A stretch of DNA of 64,000 bases from Halioglobus maricola (GTDB lineage: Bacteria > Pseudomonadota > Gammaproteobacteria > Pseudomonadales > Halieaceae): positions 1,006,501 to 1,070,500 of the forward strand of contig NZ_CP036422.1 of assembly GCF_009388985.1 (NCBI RefSeq). The letters run 5' to 3'. The notes under the pieces are model-generated. The model worked only from the letters and a program-made list of their open reading frames with translations, was not told the origin of the DNA and did not search any database. Position 1 is the first letter of the stretch, and each line of letters opens with the position of its first letter. Of this stretch, positions 56,674 through 64,000 are shown in pieces. A program made the translations under genes and the position numbers.

Positions 56674-57729
56674 GTGCACAGAGAGAGCAGTCAGTCCTTG
56701 CCAGCCCAGTGGCTCAGCAAAACCAGCGACGTTTCAGGCCGGATCAGTGCCTTCATTGATCCTGTGCTGCGCCAGATTGGCCAGCCGACGAATTTACGCC
56801 GTATCCGCAATTTCGCCATCGTCCTGCTTGTTTGCTGGCTGCTATATTCGCTTGCCCGGATTGTCTGGGCACTCGCCGTTCCCGCAGAAGAGATCAGCCA
56901 GGTCGCCCCTGCCATCAACCCCATCCAGTTTCAGGGCGACAGCGTCGGCCGGGCGGAGGTCGATATTGAGGCCATGCGCGACTGGCACCTGTTTGGCGAA
57001 GTTGGCGCAGAGGCACCCGCCGTGATTGAAGAGGTAGTCACTGAGACCAGTGACGCGTTGGCCCGCGAAGGGATTGAGAAGGGCGCTCGTGAGTCGCGCC
57101 TGCAGCTGAAATTGCGCGGCGTGGTGGCGTCTACTGAGGACGGTCTCGGTCACGCCATTATTGAGCATCGTAACAAGCAGGCAGTTTATGCCGTTGAAGA
57201 TAAATTGCCGGTGTCGGGCCGGGTAACCCTGGCCAAGGTGATGCAGCGACAGGTGGTGCTGGATAACGGCGGTACTTACGAGTTGCTCACCCTGTTTGAA
57301 GAAACGGAACTGGATGTCCAGGCCGATACCCGGAGTAAACCCGCACCGCAGCGCAAGACGCTGACGAAGGCGGAAGTAGACAAGCGCAGTGATACCTCGG
57401 CGACTGAACTCGCCCGAGGGTACCGGGAGCGGCTCTATCAGAATCCCCAGTCACTGGCCGAGGTGGTCAATGTGGCAGCAGTGCGCAACGACGGCAACCT
57501 GCAGGGTTACCGCGTATCGCCGGGCAAGGACAAGGATCAGTTCAAGCAACTGGGATTTAAATCCGGTGATCTCGTTACCAGCGTGAATGGCATTGCGCTC
57601 GATGACCCTTCCAACACCATGCGCCTTTACCAGACTTTGCGCACTGCGACGGAGGCGGTTTTCGAACTGGAGCGCGGCGACCAACCAGTATCCATCACGG
57701 TGAGCCTGGGCGAGACGCAGGCACAATGA
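56674..57729 (+). CDS. gspC: T2SS inner-membrane protein GspC
   Basis: Links the inner-membrane platform to the GspD secretin. The 351-residue product has a cytoplasmic N-terminus, one transmembrane helix (about 46-72), a homology region (RDWHLFGEVG; LQLKLRGVVAS; HAIIEHRNKQAVYAVEDKLP) that contacts the secretin N0 domain, and a C-terminal PDZ-like domain (NLQGYRVSPGKDKDQFKQLG; SGDLVTSVNGIALDDP). GTG 56674 is the longest start and has no strong ribosome site; TTG 56698 is possible. Confidence 0.92.
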   Translation: MHRESSQSLPAQWLSKTSDVSGRISAFIDPVLRQIGQPTNLRRIRNFAIVLLVCWLLYSLARIVWALAVPAEEISQVAPAINPIQFQGDSVGRAEVDIEAMRDWHLFGEVGAEAPAVIEEVVTETSDALAREGIEKGARESRLQLKLRGVVASTEDGLGHAIIEHRNKQAVYAVEDKLPVSGRVTLAKVMQRQVVLDNGGTYELLTLFEETELDVQADTRSKPAPQRKTLTKAEVDKRSDTSATELARGYRERLYQNPQSLAEVVNVAAVRNDGNLQGYRVSPGKDKDQFKQLGFKSGDLVTSVNGIALDDPSNTMRLYQTLRTATEAVFELERGDQPVSITVSLGETQAQ

Positions 57730-57760
57730 TGATCGCACTCAGGACAGAGGACAATATTTC

Positions 57761-59779
57761 GTGAGAGCACTTTTTTCCCAGCTACGTATACCCCTGGGGG
57801 CTGTCTTGCTGGCGTTGGCCGTTACTGCCGGGCCATCATCCGCTCAGGACTTTACGGTTAACCTGAAAGAAACTGACATTCAGGAGCTAATCAAGTTCGT
57901 GGCGGAGGTCACGGGAACGACCATCGTTGTCGACCCCGCGGTCAAGGGCAAGGTCAAAGTGGTGTCCAGTAAACCGGTCTCCCGCGACGAGCTGTACGAT
58001 CTGTTCTTGTCGATCCTTGAAGTGCATGGATATACAGCGGTGCGCAGCGGCGGTGTTGTTCGCGTTATCCCGAGCAAGGATGCACGCTCGTCACCGGTTT
58101 CCATTGCGGATGAAAGCCGCCGCCCGGCGGATGAATATGTCACCCAGGTTATTCGGCTGGACAATATCTCCGCCGCAAAACTGATTCCGGTGCTGCGTCC
58201 ATTGGTACCCCAGCAAGCCCATATGGCCGCCTACGCGCCGAGTAATGCCATCATTATTTCCGATGTCTCGGCCAATATTGATCGGATCCGCGGCATCATC
58301 GAGCGGATGGATAACTCCGCTGTGCAGCAAACCGACATTATTCAACTGCGCTATGCGGTGGCTGAAGATGTGGTGTCGATGATCGATCAGCTCAGTAAAT
58401 CGGAAGCCAAGCAGAGCGGTGGTGCGGAGCCCGAAATGTTGCTGGTGGCTGACTCCCGCACCAATAGTGTTTTGGTTACCGGGGATGAGTTGGAGCGAGC
58501 CAGGGCGGCTCAGTTGATTCGTCATCTTGATACGCCGCTGGAGCAAAGTGGCAATGTGAAAGTGGTGTACCTGGAATACGCCCAGGCCACCGAAATCGCG
58601 GAAGTTCTGACCCGCGTTATGCAGAATATCGACAAGCTGGATGAGGGCGAGGGCAAGCGTCGCGCCAGTGGCAACACCTCCACGATTGAAGCGGATGAGG
58701 GTACCAATGCGCTGATTATTACCGCCGATGCAGACGAGATGGCGGCGCTGGAGGCGGTGATTCATCGTCTTGATATTCGTCGAGCCCAGGTGTTGGTAGA
58801 GGCCATTATTGTTGAAATGACAGCCTCGGATGCTCAGGAACTCGGTCTGCAGTGGTTGTTTGCCAATGACGGGGGCTTTTACGGCAGCAATATCAACAGC
58901 CAAAGTACGGCGGAGCGCCTTGCGGGCGCCATTACCCCCCCCGACGATGGTGATGATGGCGATTCAGGGGACGGCAGTTTCAGCTCCCAGGATCTGGCGG
59001 GTGCTCTGGCCGGGATTCCCGGTATGTCTCTGGGCTGGGGTAGCGTGGATGATGACCTGACGATGACCGTCGTGCTCAACGCGCTGAAGACCGCGGGCAA
59101 TGCGAACATTCTGTCGACACCCAGCCTGCTCACCCTGGATAACCAGGAGGCCTATATCACGGTTGGCCAGAACGTACCCTTTATCACTGGTTCCTATACC
59201 AACACAGGTTCCAATAGCGGTTCCACCAATCCTTTCCAGACCATCGAGCGTGAGAACGTGGGTATTACCCTGTCGGTCACACCGCGCATTAATGAAGGTA
59301 ACTCGGTGGTGCTGGATATTGAGCAGGAGGTATCGAACGTTATCGTAGGTGCCTCGGCGATTTCTGACGCGGCTGACCTGATCACCAGTGAACGTAAAAT
59401 TCAGACCACGGTTCTGGCCAATGACAACCAGATCGTGGTGCTCGGTGGTCTTATAGAGGACAGCGCCCAGGACGGCCAGCAGAAGGTGCCTATTCTTGGC
59501 GATATTCCGTTCCTGGGACGCCTCTTTCGCAGTGATGCGGTCGAGGTAGACAAGACCAATCTGCTGATTTTTATTCGTCCCACAATTATTCGTGACGACG
59601 CACAAATGGACGGCGCGACCGCGGAGAAATACCGCTACATTCGCGATCAGCAGTTGCTCCGCCGGGAGCAGGGGCTGATGTTCCTCGATGACGGGAACCT
59701 GCCGGTACTGCCCGAGTGGGATGAGCAGATCAAACAGCTGGAACAGATGACGGACGAGGCCGCACCTGGTGACGGTTGA
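57761..59779 (+). CDS. gspD: T2SS outer-membrane secretin GspD
   Basis: Forms the outer-membrane channel of the type II secretion system. The 672-residue precursor has a signal peptide ending SSAQD (about residue 30), an N0 domain (FTVNLKETDIQELIKFVAEV), N1-N3 KH-like repeats, a Gly/Asp-rich loop (about 390-415) and the secretin core with VPILGDIPFLGRLFRS. A C-terminal region of about 60 residues may act as S-domain. GTG start with AGAGGAC upstream. Overlaps gspE by 11 bases. Confidence 0.97.
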   Translation: MRALFSQLRIPLGAVLLALAVTAGPSSAQDFTVNLKETDIQELIKFVAEVTGTTIVVDPAVKGKVKVVSSKPVSRDELYDLFLSILEVHGYTAVRSGGVVRVIPSKDARSSPVSIADESRRPADEYVTQVIRLDNISAAKLIPVLRPLVPQQAHMAAYAPSNAIIISDVSANIDRIRGIIERMDNSAVQQTDIIQLRYAVAEDVVSMIDQLSKSEAKQSGGAEPEMLLVADSRTNSVLVTGDELERARAAQLIRHLDTPLEQSGNVKVVYLEYAQATEIAEVLTRVMQNIDKLDEGEGKRRASGNTSTIEADEGTNALIITADADEMAALEAVIHRLDIRRAQVLVEAIIVEMTASDAQELGLQWLFANDGGFYGSNINSQSTAERLAGAITPPDDGDDGDSGDGSFSSQDLAGALAGIPGMSLGWGSVDDDLTMTVVLNALKTAGNANILSTPSLLTLDNQEAYITVGQNVPFITGSYTNTGSNSGSTNPFQTIERENVGITLSVTPRINEGNSVVLDIEQEVSNVIVGASAISDAADLITSERKIQTTVLANDNQIVVLGGLIEDSAQDGQQKVPILGDIPFLGRLFRSDAVEVDKTNLLIFIRPTIIRDDAQMDGATAEKYRYIRDQQLLRREQGLMFLDDGNLPVLPEWDEQIKQLEQMTDEAAPGDG

Positions 59780-61289
59780 GGCCGACATAGCGCCCGAACC
59801 CCTGCAGGGCGGTCAGCCCGCTGGCAGGCGCAGCCTGCCGTTTGCGTTTGCGCAGCAGCAGGGTGTGCTGTTGGTCGACGGCAGTGAAGGACCTGAAATT
59901 CTCTATCACGGCAAGCCGGCGCTTCAGGTATTGGTCGAATTACGCCGTTTCCTGCAGCAGCCGTTTTCTTTGCACGAGGTTGGCGCCGAGGAGTTTCAGC
60001 GCCGCCTGACGGTTGCCTATCAACGCGATAACAACGAGGCGGTGCAAATGGCTGAGGACATCAGTGCTGATGTCGATCTCAGTCGACTCGCGGACGAAAT
60101 TCCCGAGGCCGGAGACCTCATGGAAGCGGAAGATGACGCGCCCATCATTCGGCTGATCAATGCCATCCTGTCACAAGCTGTGCGTGATAAGGCCTCGGAT
60201 ATCCACGTTGAAACCTTCGAAGATCGGCTGAGCGTGCGCTATCGCATTGACGGTGTGCTTGCTGAAGTGCTCTCGCCCAAACGTATGCTTGCGCCGCTGC
60301 TGGTGTCCCGGCTCAAGGTAATGGCCAAACTGGACATCGCGGAAAAGCGCGTGCCTCAGGATGGTCGTATCTCGGTGAGGATAGCCGGCCATGCGGTAGA
60401 TATTCGGATGTCTACGATCCCCTCTGCGCATGGCGAGCGGGTCGTTCTGCGCCTGCTCGATACCGCCGCAGGCCAGTTACAGCTCGAACAGCTGAATATG
60501 AATGAGCAGGTACAGGAGGCCTATGGACGCCACCTGCACAGTCCGCACGGGATTATCCTGGTTACAGGACCTACCGGTTCGGGTAAAACCACCACGCTTT
60601 ACGCCGGCCTTTCCAGCATCAATGAGAGCTCGCGGAATATCCTGACGATTGAAGACCCGGTTGAGTACATGTTGCCGGGAGTGGGTCAGACCCAGGTCAA
60701 TACCAAGGTGGATATGACCTTTGCCCGCGGACTGCGCGCTATTCTCCGGCAGGACCCGGACGTCGTCATGGTGGGGGAGATTCGCGACATTGAGACTGCT
60801 GAAATTGCGGTGCAGGCATCGCTGACGGGCCACCTGGTGCTGTCGACTTTGCATACCAATACGGCCATTGGCGCCGTTACCCGGTTAAAGGATATGGGGG
60901 TGGAGCCTTTTCTGTTGTCGTCCAGCCTGCTGGCGGTCATGTCCCAGCGTCTCGTGCGTCTACTGTGCCCTGAGTGCAAGGAGTCGGCTCCTGCGACCGA
61001 AGGCGAGTCTGAGCTGCTCGGGTTGGCTGCTGGCGAGGATGTACAGCTTTTCCAGCCCCGCGGTTGCAAGCACTGTAACTACTCAGGCTACCGCGGCCGG
61101 ACCGGTATCTACGAATTGATCGAAGTGGATACGACCCTGCGCGGCCTTATCTATGAAGGCGCGAGTGAGCAGGACATGCTCGCCCATGCACGCGAACACT
61201 ACCCCGGGATCGAAGGAGACGGACGCCGCCGTATTCTCGCCGGCGAAACCAGCATAGCGGAAGTCCTCCGCGTCACCGCCGTCAGCTGA
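59769..61289 (+). CDS. gspE: T2SS assembly ATPase GspE
   Basis: Cytoplasmic motor that drives pseudopilus growth. The 506 residues comprise an N-terminal domain that binds GspL, then the ATPase core: KASDIHVE, Walker A GPTGSGKTTTLYAGL, RAILRQDPDVVMVGEIRD (Walker B) and LSTLHTNTAIGAVTRL. Zinc cysteines are CPEC and CKHC near residue 400-435. GTG start overlaps gspD. Clearly a GspE, distinct from the PilB at 33.5 kb. Confidence 0.97.
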   Translation: MTVEADIAPEPLQGGQPAGRRSLPFAFAQQQGVLLVDGSEGPEILYHGKPALQVLVELRRFLQQPFSLHEVGAEEFQRRLTVAYQRDNNEAVQMAEDISADVDLSRLADEIPEAGDLMEAEDDAPIIRLINAILSQAVRDKASDIHVETFEDRLSVRYRIDGVLAEVLSPKRMLAPLLVSRLKVMAKLDIAEKRVPQDGRISVRIAGHAVDIRMSTIPSAHGERVVLRLLDTAAGQLQLEQLNMNEQVQEAYGRHLHSPHGIILVTGPTGSGKTTTLYAGLSSINESSRNILTIEDPVEYMLPGVGQTQVNTKVDMTFARGLRAILRQDPDVVMVGEIRDIETAEIAVQASLTGHLVLSTLHTNTAIGAVTRLKDMGVEPFLLSSSLLAVMSQRLVRLLCPECKESAPATEGESELLGLAAGEDVQLFQPRGCKHCNYSGYRGRTGIYELIEVDTTLRGLIYEGASEQDMLAHAREHYPGIEGDGRRRILAGETSIAEVLRVTAVS

Positions 61290-61302
61290 GCCGAGGCCAC
61301 AC

Positions 61303-62523
61303 ATGACTGCCTATCGCTACCGCGCACTCAACCAGGAAGGCAAGCTGGTTAAAGGTGTTGTTGAAGGTGACTCCGAGCGCCAGGTACGAGGCCAGTTGCG
61401 CAGCAAGAGCCTGCGTCCGGTAGAAGTGGCAGAGGCAAATCGTCAGGCCGCGAACACCGGCAGTTGGCGGCCCACACTGTTTAAGCCCCGTATTAGTCCG
61501 GGGGATCTGGCGATGGTCACGAGACAATTGTCGACCCTGGTACAAAGCAACCTGCCGATTGACGAAGCGCTGCAGGCAGCTGCAGAGCAGAGCCGCAGTG
61601 CGCGGATCAAAGGGCTTCTGTTGCAGGTGCGCAGCCGGGTGGCAGAGGGCTATACCCTGGCCTATGCCATGGGTGAATTTCCTCAGGTTTTCAACGAAAT
61701 GTACAGGGCGATGGTCAACGCGGGCGAGCACGCCGGTTTTCTGGGCCCGGTCCTGGAACAGTTGGCCGACTACACCGAGCAGCGCCAGTACACCGGCCAG
61801 AAGTTGAAAATGGCGATGATCTACCCCTTTATTCTGGTGGGTGTCGCTGTCGCAGTTGTCACGGCCTTGATGGTGTTCGTGGTGCCCGAACTGGTGGGAA
61901 TCTTCACCCACTCCAGTCGGGAACTCCCGGCGCTGACCAGAGGTCTGATAGCCAGCAGTGATTTTTTGCGAGAGTGGGGCGGGTGGATGCTGCTGGTGCT
62001 GGTCGCCCTTGTGGTTGTGGTCCAACGCTTGCTGCGCAATGAAGGACGCAAGCGAGCCTGGCATAGCCTGCTGTTGCGAGTGCCTGGTATCTCTCGCCTG
62101 ATTATCGCCCTCGATACGGCCCGTTTCGCGTCCACCCTGAGCATCCTGATGGCGAGCGGCGTGCCGCTGCTTGAGTCACTGCGGATCGCAGGCCAGGTAC
62201 TCACCAATCGGGTGTTGCGCGAAGATAGTCAGAAGGTCGCGGAGATGGTAGCCGAGGGAGGCAGTTTGCACCGTGCGTTGCGTGAGAGCGGGCGTTTCCC
62301 GCCGATGATGGTGCATATGGTGGCCAGCGGCGAGGCCAGTGGCGAACTTGAGACAATGCTGGAGCGTTCAGCGAGTAATCAGGAGCGCGAACTTGAGATG
62401 ACGCTCGGTACAATGATGGCCCTGTTTGAACCGCTGATGGTTGTGGTGATGGGCGGCCTGGTACTGATGATTGTACTGGCTATCCTGTTGCCAATTTTTG
62501 ATTTGAACACAATGGTGAAATGA
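61303..62523 (+). CDS. gspF: T2SS inner-membrane platform protein GspF
   Basis: Polytopic protein on which GspE works. The 406 residues hold two T2SSF domains (VTRQLSTLVQSNLPIDEALQ; ARFASTLSILMASGVPLLES) and three membrane helices (about 170-195, 220-245, 375-400). The N-terminal RYRALNQEGKLVKG is typical. GAGG ribosome site before ATG, 13 bases after gspE. Confidence 0.97.
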   Translation: MTAYRYRALNQEGKLVKGVVEGDSERQVRGQLRSKSLRPVEVAEANRQAANTGSWRPTLFKPRISPGDLAMVTRQLSTLVQSNLPIDEALQAAAEQSRSARIKGLLLQVRSRVAEGYTLAYAMGEFPQVFNEMYRAMVNAGEHAGFLGPVLEQLADYTEQRQYTGQKLKMAMIYPFILVGVAVAVVTALMVFVVPELVGIFTHSSRELPALTRGLIASSDFLREWGGWMLLVLVALVVVVQRLLRNEGRKRAWHSLLLRVPGISRLIIALDTARFASTLSILMASGVPLLESLRIAGQVLTNRVLREDSQKVAEMVAEGGSLHRALRESGRFPPMMVHMVASGEASGELETMLERSASNQERELEMTLGTMMALFEPLMVVVMGGLVLMIVLAILLPIFDLNTMVK

Positions 62524-62527
62524 CGAT

Positions 62528-62962
62528 ATGAATGCTTCTAGACAGGCGGGTTTCTCGCTGGTGGAAATCCTGGTGGTGCTGGTCATCATGGGCCTGTTAA
62601 TCAGTGTGGTAGCACCCACGGTGCTCAATCAAGCGGACGACGCCCGAGTGCAGAAAGTCCACGCAGATTTCAAGTCGATCGAAACGGCGCTGAAGATTTA
62701 CCGGCTGGATAACTACGTATATCCAACCACAGAGCAGGGCCTGGACGCATTGGTTGAGGCCAGTACGCTGGACCCGGAACCGCGCAACTTCAAAAAGGGC
62801 GGCTATCTGTCCGAAGTCCCTCTGGACCCCTGGGGTCGCCCCTATCTGTATCTGAGCCCCGGTGAAAATGGCGAGGTGGATATCTACTCGCTGGGCGCTG
62901 ATGGTCTTTCCGGAGGGGAGGGCCAGAACGCCGATGTGGGCAACTGGAAAGCTGAAGAGTAA
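62528..62962 (+). CDS. gspG: T2SS major pseudopilin GspG
   Basis: Main subunit of the periplasmic pseudopilus. The 144-residue precursor has the leader MNASRQAG cut before FSLVEILVVLVIMGLL with Glu5. The globular part includes YPTTEQGLDALV, PLDPWGRPYLYLSPG and SLGADGLSGGEG, the last with the calcium-site region typical of GspG. Processed by PilD. Confidence 0.98.
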   Translation: MNASRQAGFSLVEILVVLVIMGLLISVVAPTVLNQADDARVQKVHADFKSIETALKIYRLDNYVYPTTEQGLDALVEASTLDPEPRNFKKGGYLSEVPLDPWGRPYLYLSPGENGEVDIYSLGADGLSGGEGQNADVGNWKAEE

Positions 62963-62967
62963 ATCTC

Positions 62968-63543
62968 ATGAGTCACCCGTTTCGGCGGACGTCACAGCGA
63001 GGCTTCAGCCTGCTGGAATTGCTGGTGACTCTATTCGTGGTAGTGCTGGTGACATCCCTGGTGACACTCAACGTCGGCGGTGGTGCCGGCGATTATGAGT
63101 TAGAGGGGCAGGTCGACGAGCTCCTTGATACGGCCACCTATGCACTGGATGAGGCACAATTTCTCGGCTGGGACTTCGGCCTGTTGATTGTGCGAGAGTA
63201 CAGTCGTGACCCTTCTTATACGCTGCAATGGCTGGAGCGAGGCCCCGATCGATGGAGCGCTCCCCGCAGCGGCAAAGACGTTTTTGCAGAGCTTGAGCTC
63301 CCACCCGGCGTTGAATTGGAGTTGGAACTTGATGGTGTGCTCCTGCAACAAGATGTATTTTCCCCTCGCGAAGAGCTGCCCGAACCGCAAATCGTATTTT
63401 ACTCAAGCGGCGAAACTGCACCGGGTAACCTGGTCATTCGTGCGAGTGATACTGGCGACTTGCTGTGGCGAGTGGAGTGGGACCTGCTGGGGAATTTTCG
63501 CGCCTTGCATCGTGGTGAAGAATCGGAGTTTGACGAATCATGA
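62968..63543 (+). CDS. gspH: T2SS minor pseudopilin GspH
   Basis: Minor pseudopilin near the tip complex. The 191-residue precursor has a prepilin leader ending RG before FSLLELLVTLFVVVLVTSLV, with Glu5 present. The C-terminal part is beta-rich with acidic patches. Least conserved pseudopilin by nature; assigned by position between gspG and gspI and by size. Confidence 0.92.
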   Translation: MSHPFRRTSQRGFSLLELLVTLFVVVLVTSLVTLNVGGGAGDYELEGQVDELLDTATYALDEAQFLGWDFGLLIVREYSRDPSYTLQWLERGPDRWSAPRSGKDVFAELELPPGVELELELDGVLLQQDVFSPREELPEPQIVFYSSGETAPGNLVIRASDTGDLLWRVEWDLLGNFRALHRGEESEFDES

Positions 63544-63965
63544 GGTCGCCGGCGACCAAGGGTTTTACCCTGGTTGAGGTCATGGTCGCGCTCGCGATCG
63601 TTGCCCTGGCCCTGCCGGCTTTGCTGGTGGCCCTGTCGAGCCAGATCGACGCCACTGGCTATCTGCGGGACAAGTCTCTGGCACATGTTGTGGCGGAAAA
63701 TAAACTGGCTGAGTTGCGCCTGCTGTCGCGGGTAAGACAAGAACTGTTCAAGGGCAAGGAAAGCGGCTCGGAAGAGATGGCTGGTCGCGAGTGGTACTGG
63801 TGGCTGGAGAGTGCCGCTACCGAAGTGCCGGACTTTTATCGTGTGGAAATTGATGTCGCGTTGGATCAGGGTGACGCGGAGGAACCGTTGTATACGCTGG
63901 TTGCGTTCCTGAGCGGAGACCTGGCCTCACTGCAGGACGACACAGAGGAGCAGCCCGGTGGATAG
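63540..63965 (+). CDS. gspI: T2SS minor pseudopilin GspI
   Basis: Minor pseudopilin of the GspI-J-K tip. The 141-residue precursor has the leader KG before FTLVEVMVALAIVALALPAL with Glu5, followed by the SLAHVVAENKLAELRL helix typical of GspI. Overlaps gspH by four bases. Confidence 0.94.
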   Translation: MRSPATKGFTLVEVMVALAIVALALPALLVALSSQIDATGYLRDKSLAHVVAENKLAELRLLSRVRQELFKGKESGSEEMAGREWYWWLESAATEVPDFYRVEIDVALDQGDAEEPLYTLVAFLSGDLASLQDDTEEQPGG

Positions 63966-64000
63966 CGCGCGTGGCTTCACTCTGATCGAGGTGCTGATCG
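63958..64000 (+). CDS. gspJ: T2SS minor pseudopilin GspJ (partial, cut by window end)
   Basis: Only the first 14 codons are visible: a short leader VDSARG followed by FTLIEVLI, the prepilin cleavage site and N-helix. GTG 63958 overlaps the gspI end by eight bases. Position right after gspI fits gspJ. Confidence 0.75.
   Translation, partial: MDSARGFTLIEVLI

Overview
The window is a continuous, gene-dense stretch of a moderately GC-rich gammaproteobacterial chromosome. Gene order from the cytochrome bc1 genes through sspAB, dolP/diaA/yraN/lpoA, rsmI, rnpB, the whole dcw cluster, lpxC, secA and argJ matches what I know of Pseudomonas (the PA4402-PA4431 region, read in one direction). The pilBCD-coaE and nadC-ampDE groups match a second Pseudomonas block. 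Together with a general secretion (T2SS) operon and a DmdC-like acyl-CoA dehydrogenase, this suggests a marine Cellvibrionales/Halieaceae-type bacterium. That placement is inference; no rRNA is present to confirm it.

Layout. 1-2.6 kb: 3' part of a cytochrome b reading frame that runs without a stop into cytochrome c1, then sspA and sspB. 2.6-6 kb (minus strand): dolP, diaA, yraN, lpoA. 6-7.3 kb: rsmI and the RNase P RNA with a strong terminator. 7.5-25.3 kb: division and cell wall cluster mraZ-rsmH-ftsL-ftsI-murE-murF-mraY-murD-ftsW-murG-murC-ddl-ftsQ-ftsA-ftsZ-lpxC, mostly with overlapping starts and stops, behind a TTGACC-N17-TATAGT promoter and phased GTGGG MraZ boxes. 25.4-30.7 kb: M23 peptidase, secA, argJ, mutT. 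30.7-36.2 kb: coaE-pilD-pilC-pilB (minus) and divergent pilA with a sigma-54 promoter. 36.2-40.9 kb: two tandem TMTC-like GT-C membrane proteins and a dolichyl-phosphate-mannose-synthase-like glycosyltransferase. 41-46.7 kb: glcB, a LysR regulator, an acyl-CoA dehydrogenase, rraA. 46.7-52.2 kb: nadC, ampD, ampE, then an FHA-domain sigma-54 activator coupled to a Ser/Thr kinase. 52.2-56.6 kb: YhhN-type lysoplasmalogenase, PanE-like reductase, GAF plus degenerate GGDEF protein, beta-carbonic anhydrase, trmH and a 60-residue membrane protein. 56.6-64 kb: T2SS operon gspC-D-E-F-G-H-I-J, with gspJ cut by the window edge.

How the parts work together. The dcw cluster makes lipid II precursors and the divisome. 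LpoA and AmpD belong to peptidoglycan synthesis and recycling. The single prepilin peptidase PilD would process both the type IV pilin PilA and the T2SS pseudopilins GspG/H/I/J. The most novel-looking system is pilA followed by two TMTC-like GT-C enzymes and a polyprenyl-phosphate-sugar synthase. I read this as a candidate periplasmic O-glycosylation pathway for pilin or other exported proteins. Second is the FHA-activator/kinase pair, whose ribosome site sits in a perfect 13-bp inverted repeat. Third is a GAF-GGDEF protein that lost the catalytic motif but kept an RxxD I-site, as in c-di-GMP receptors of the PelD type.
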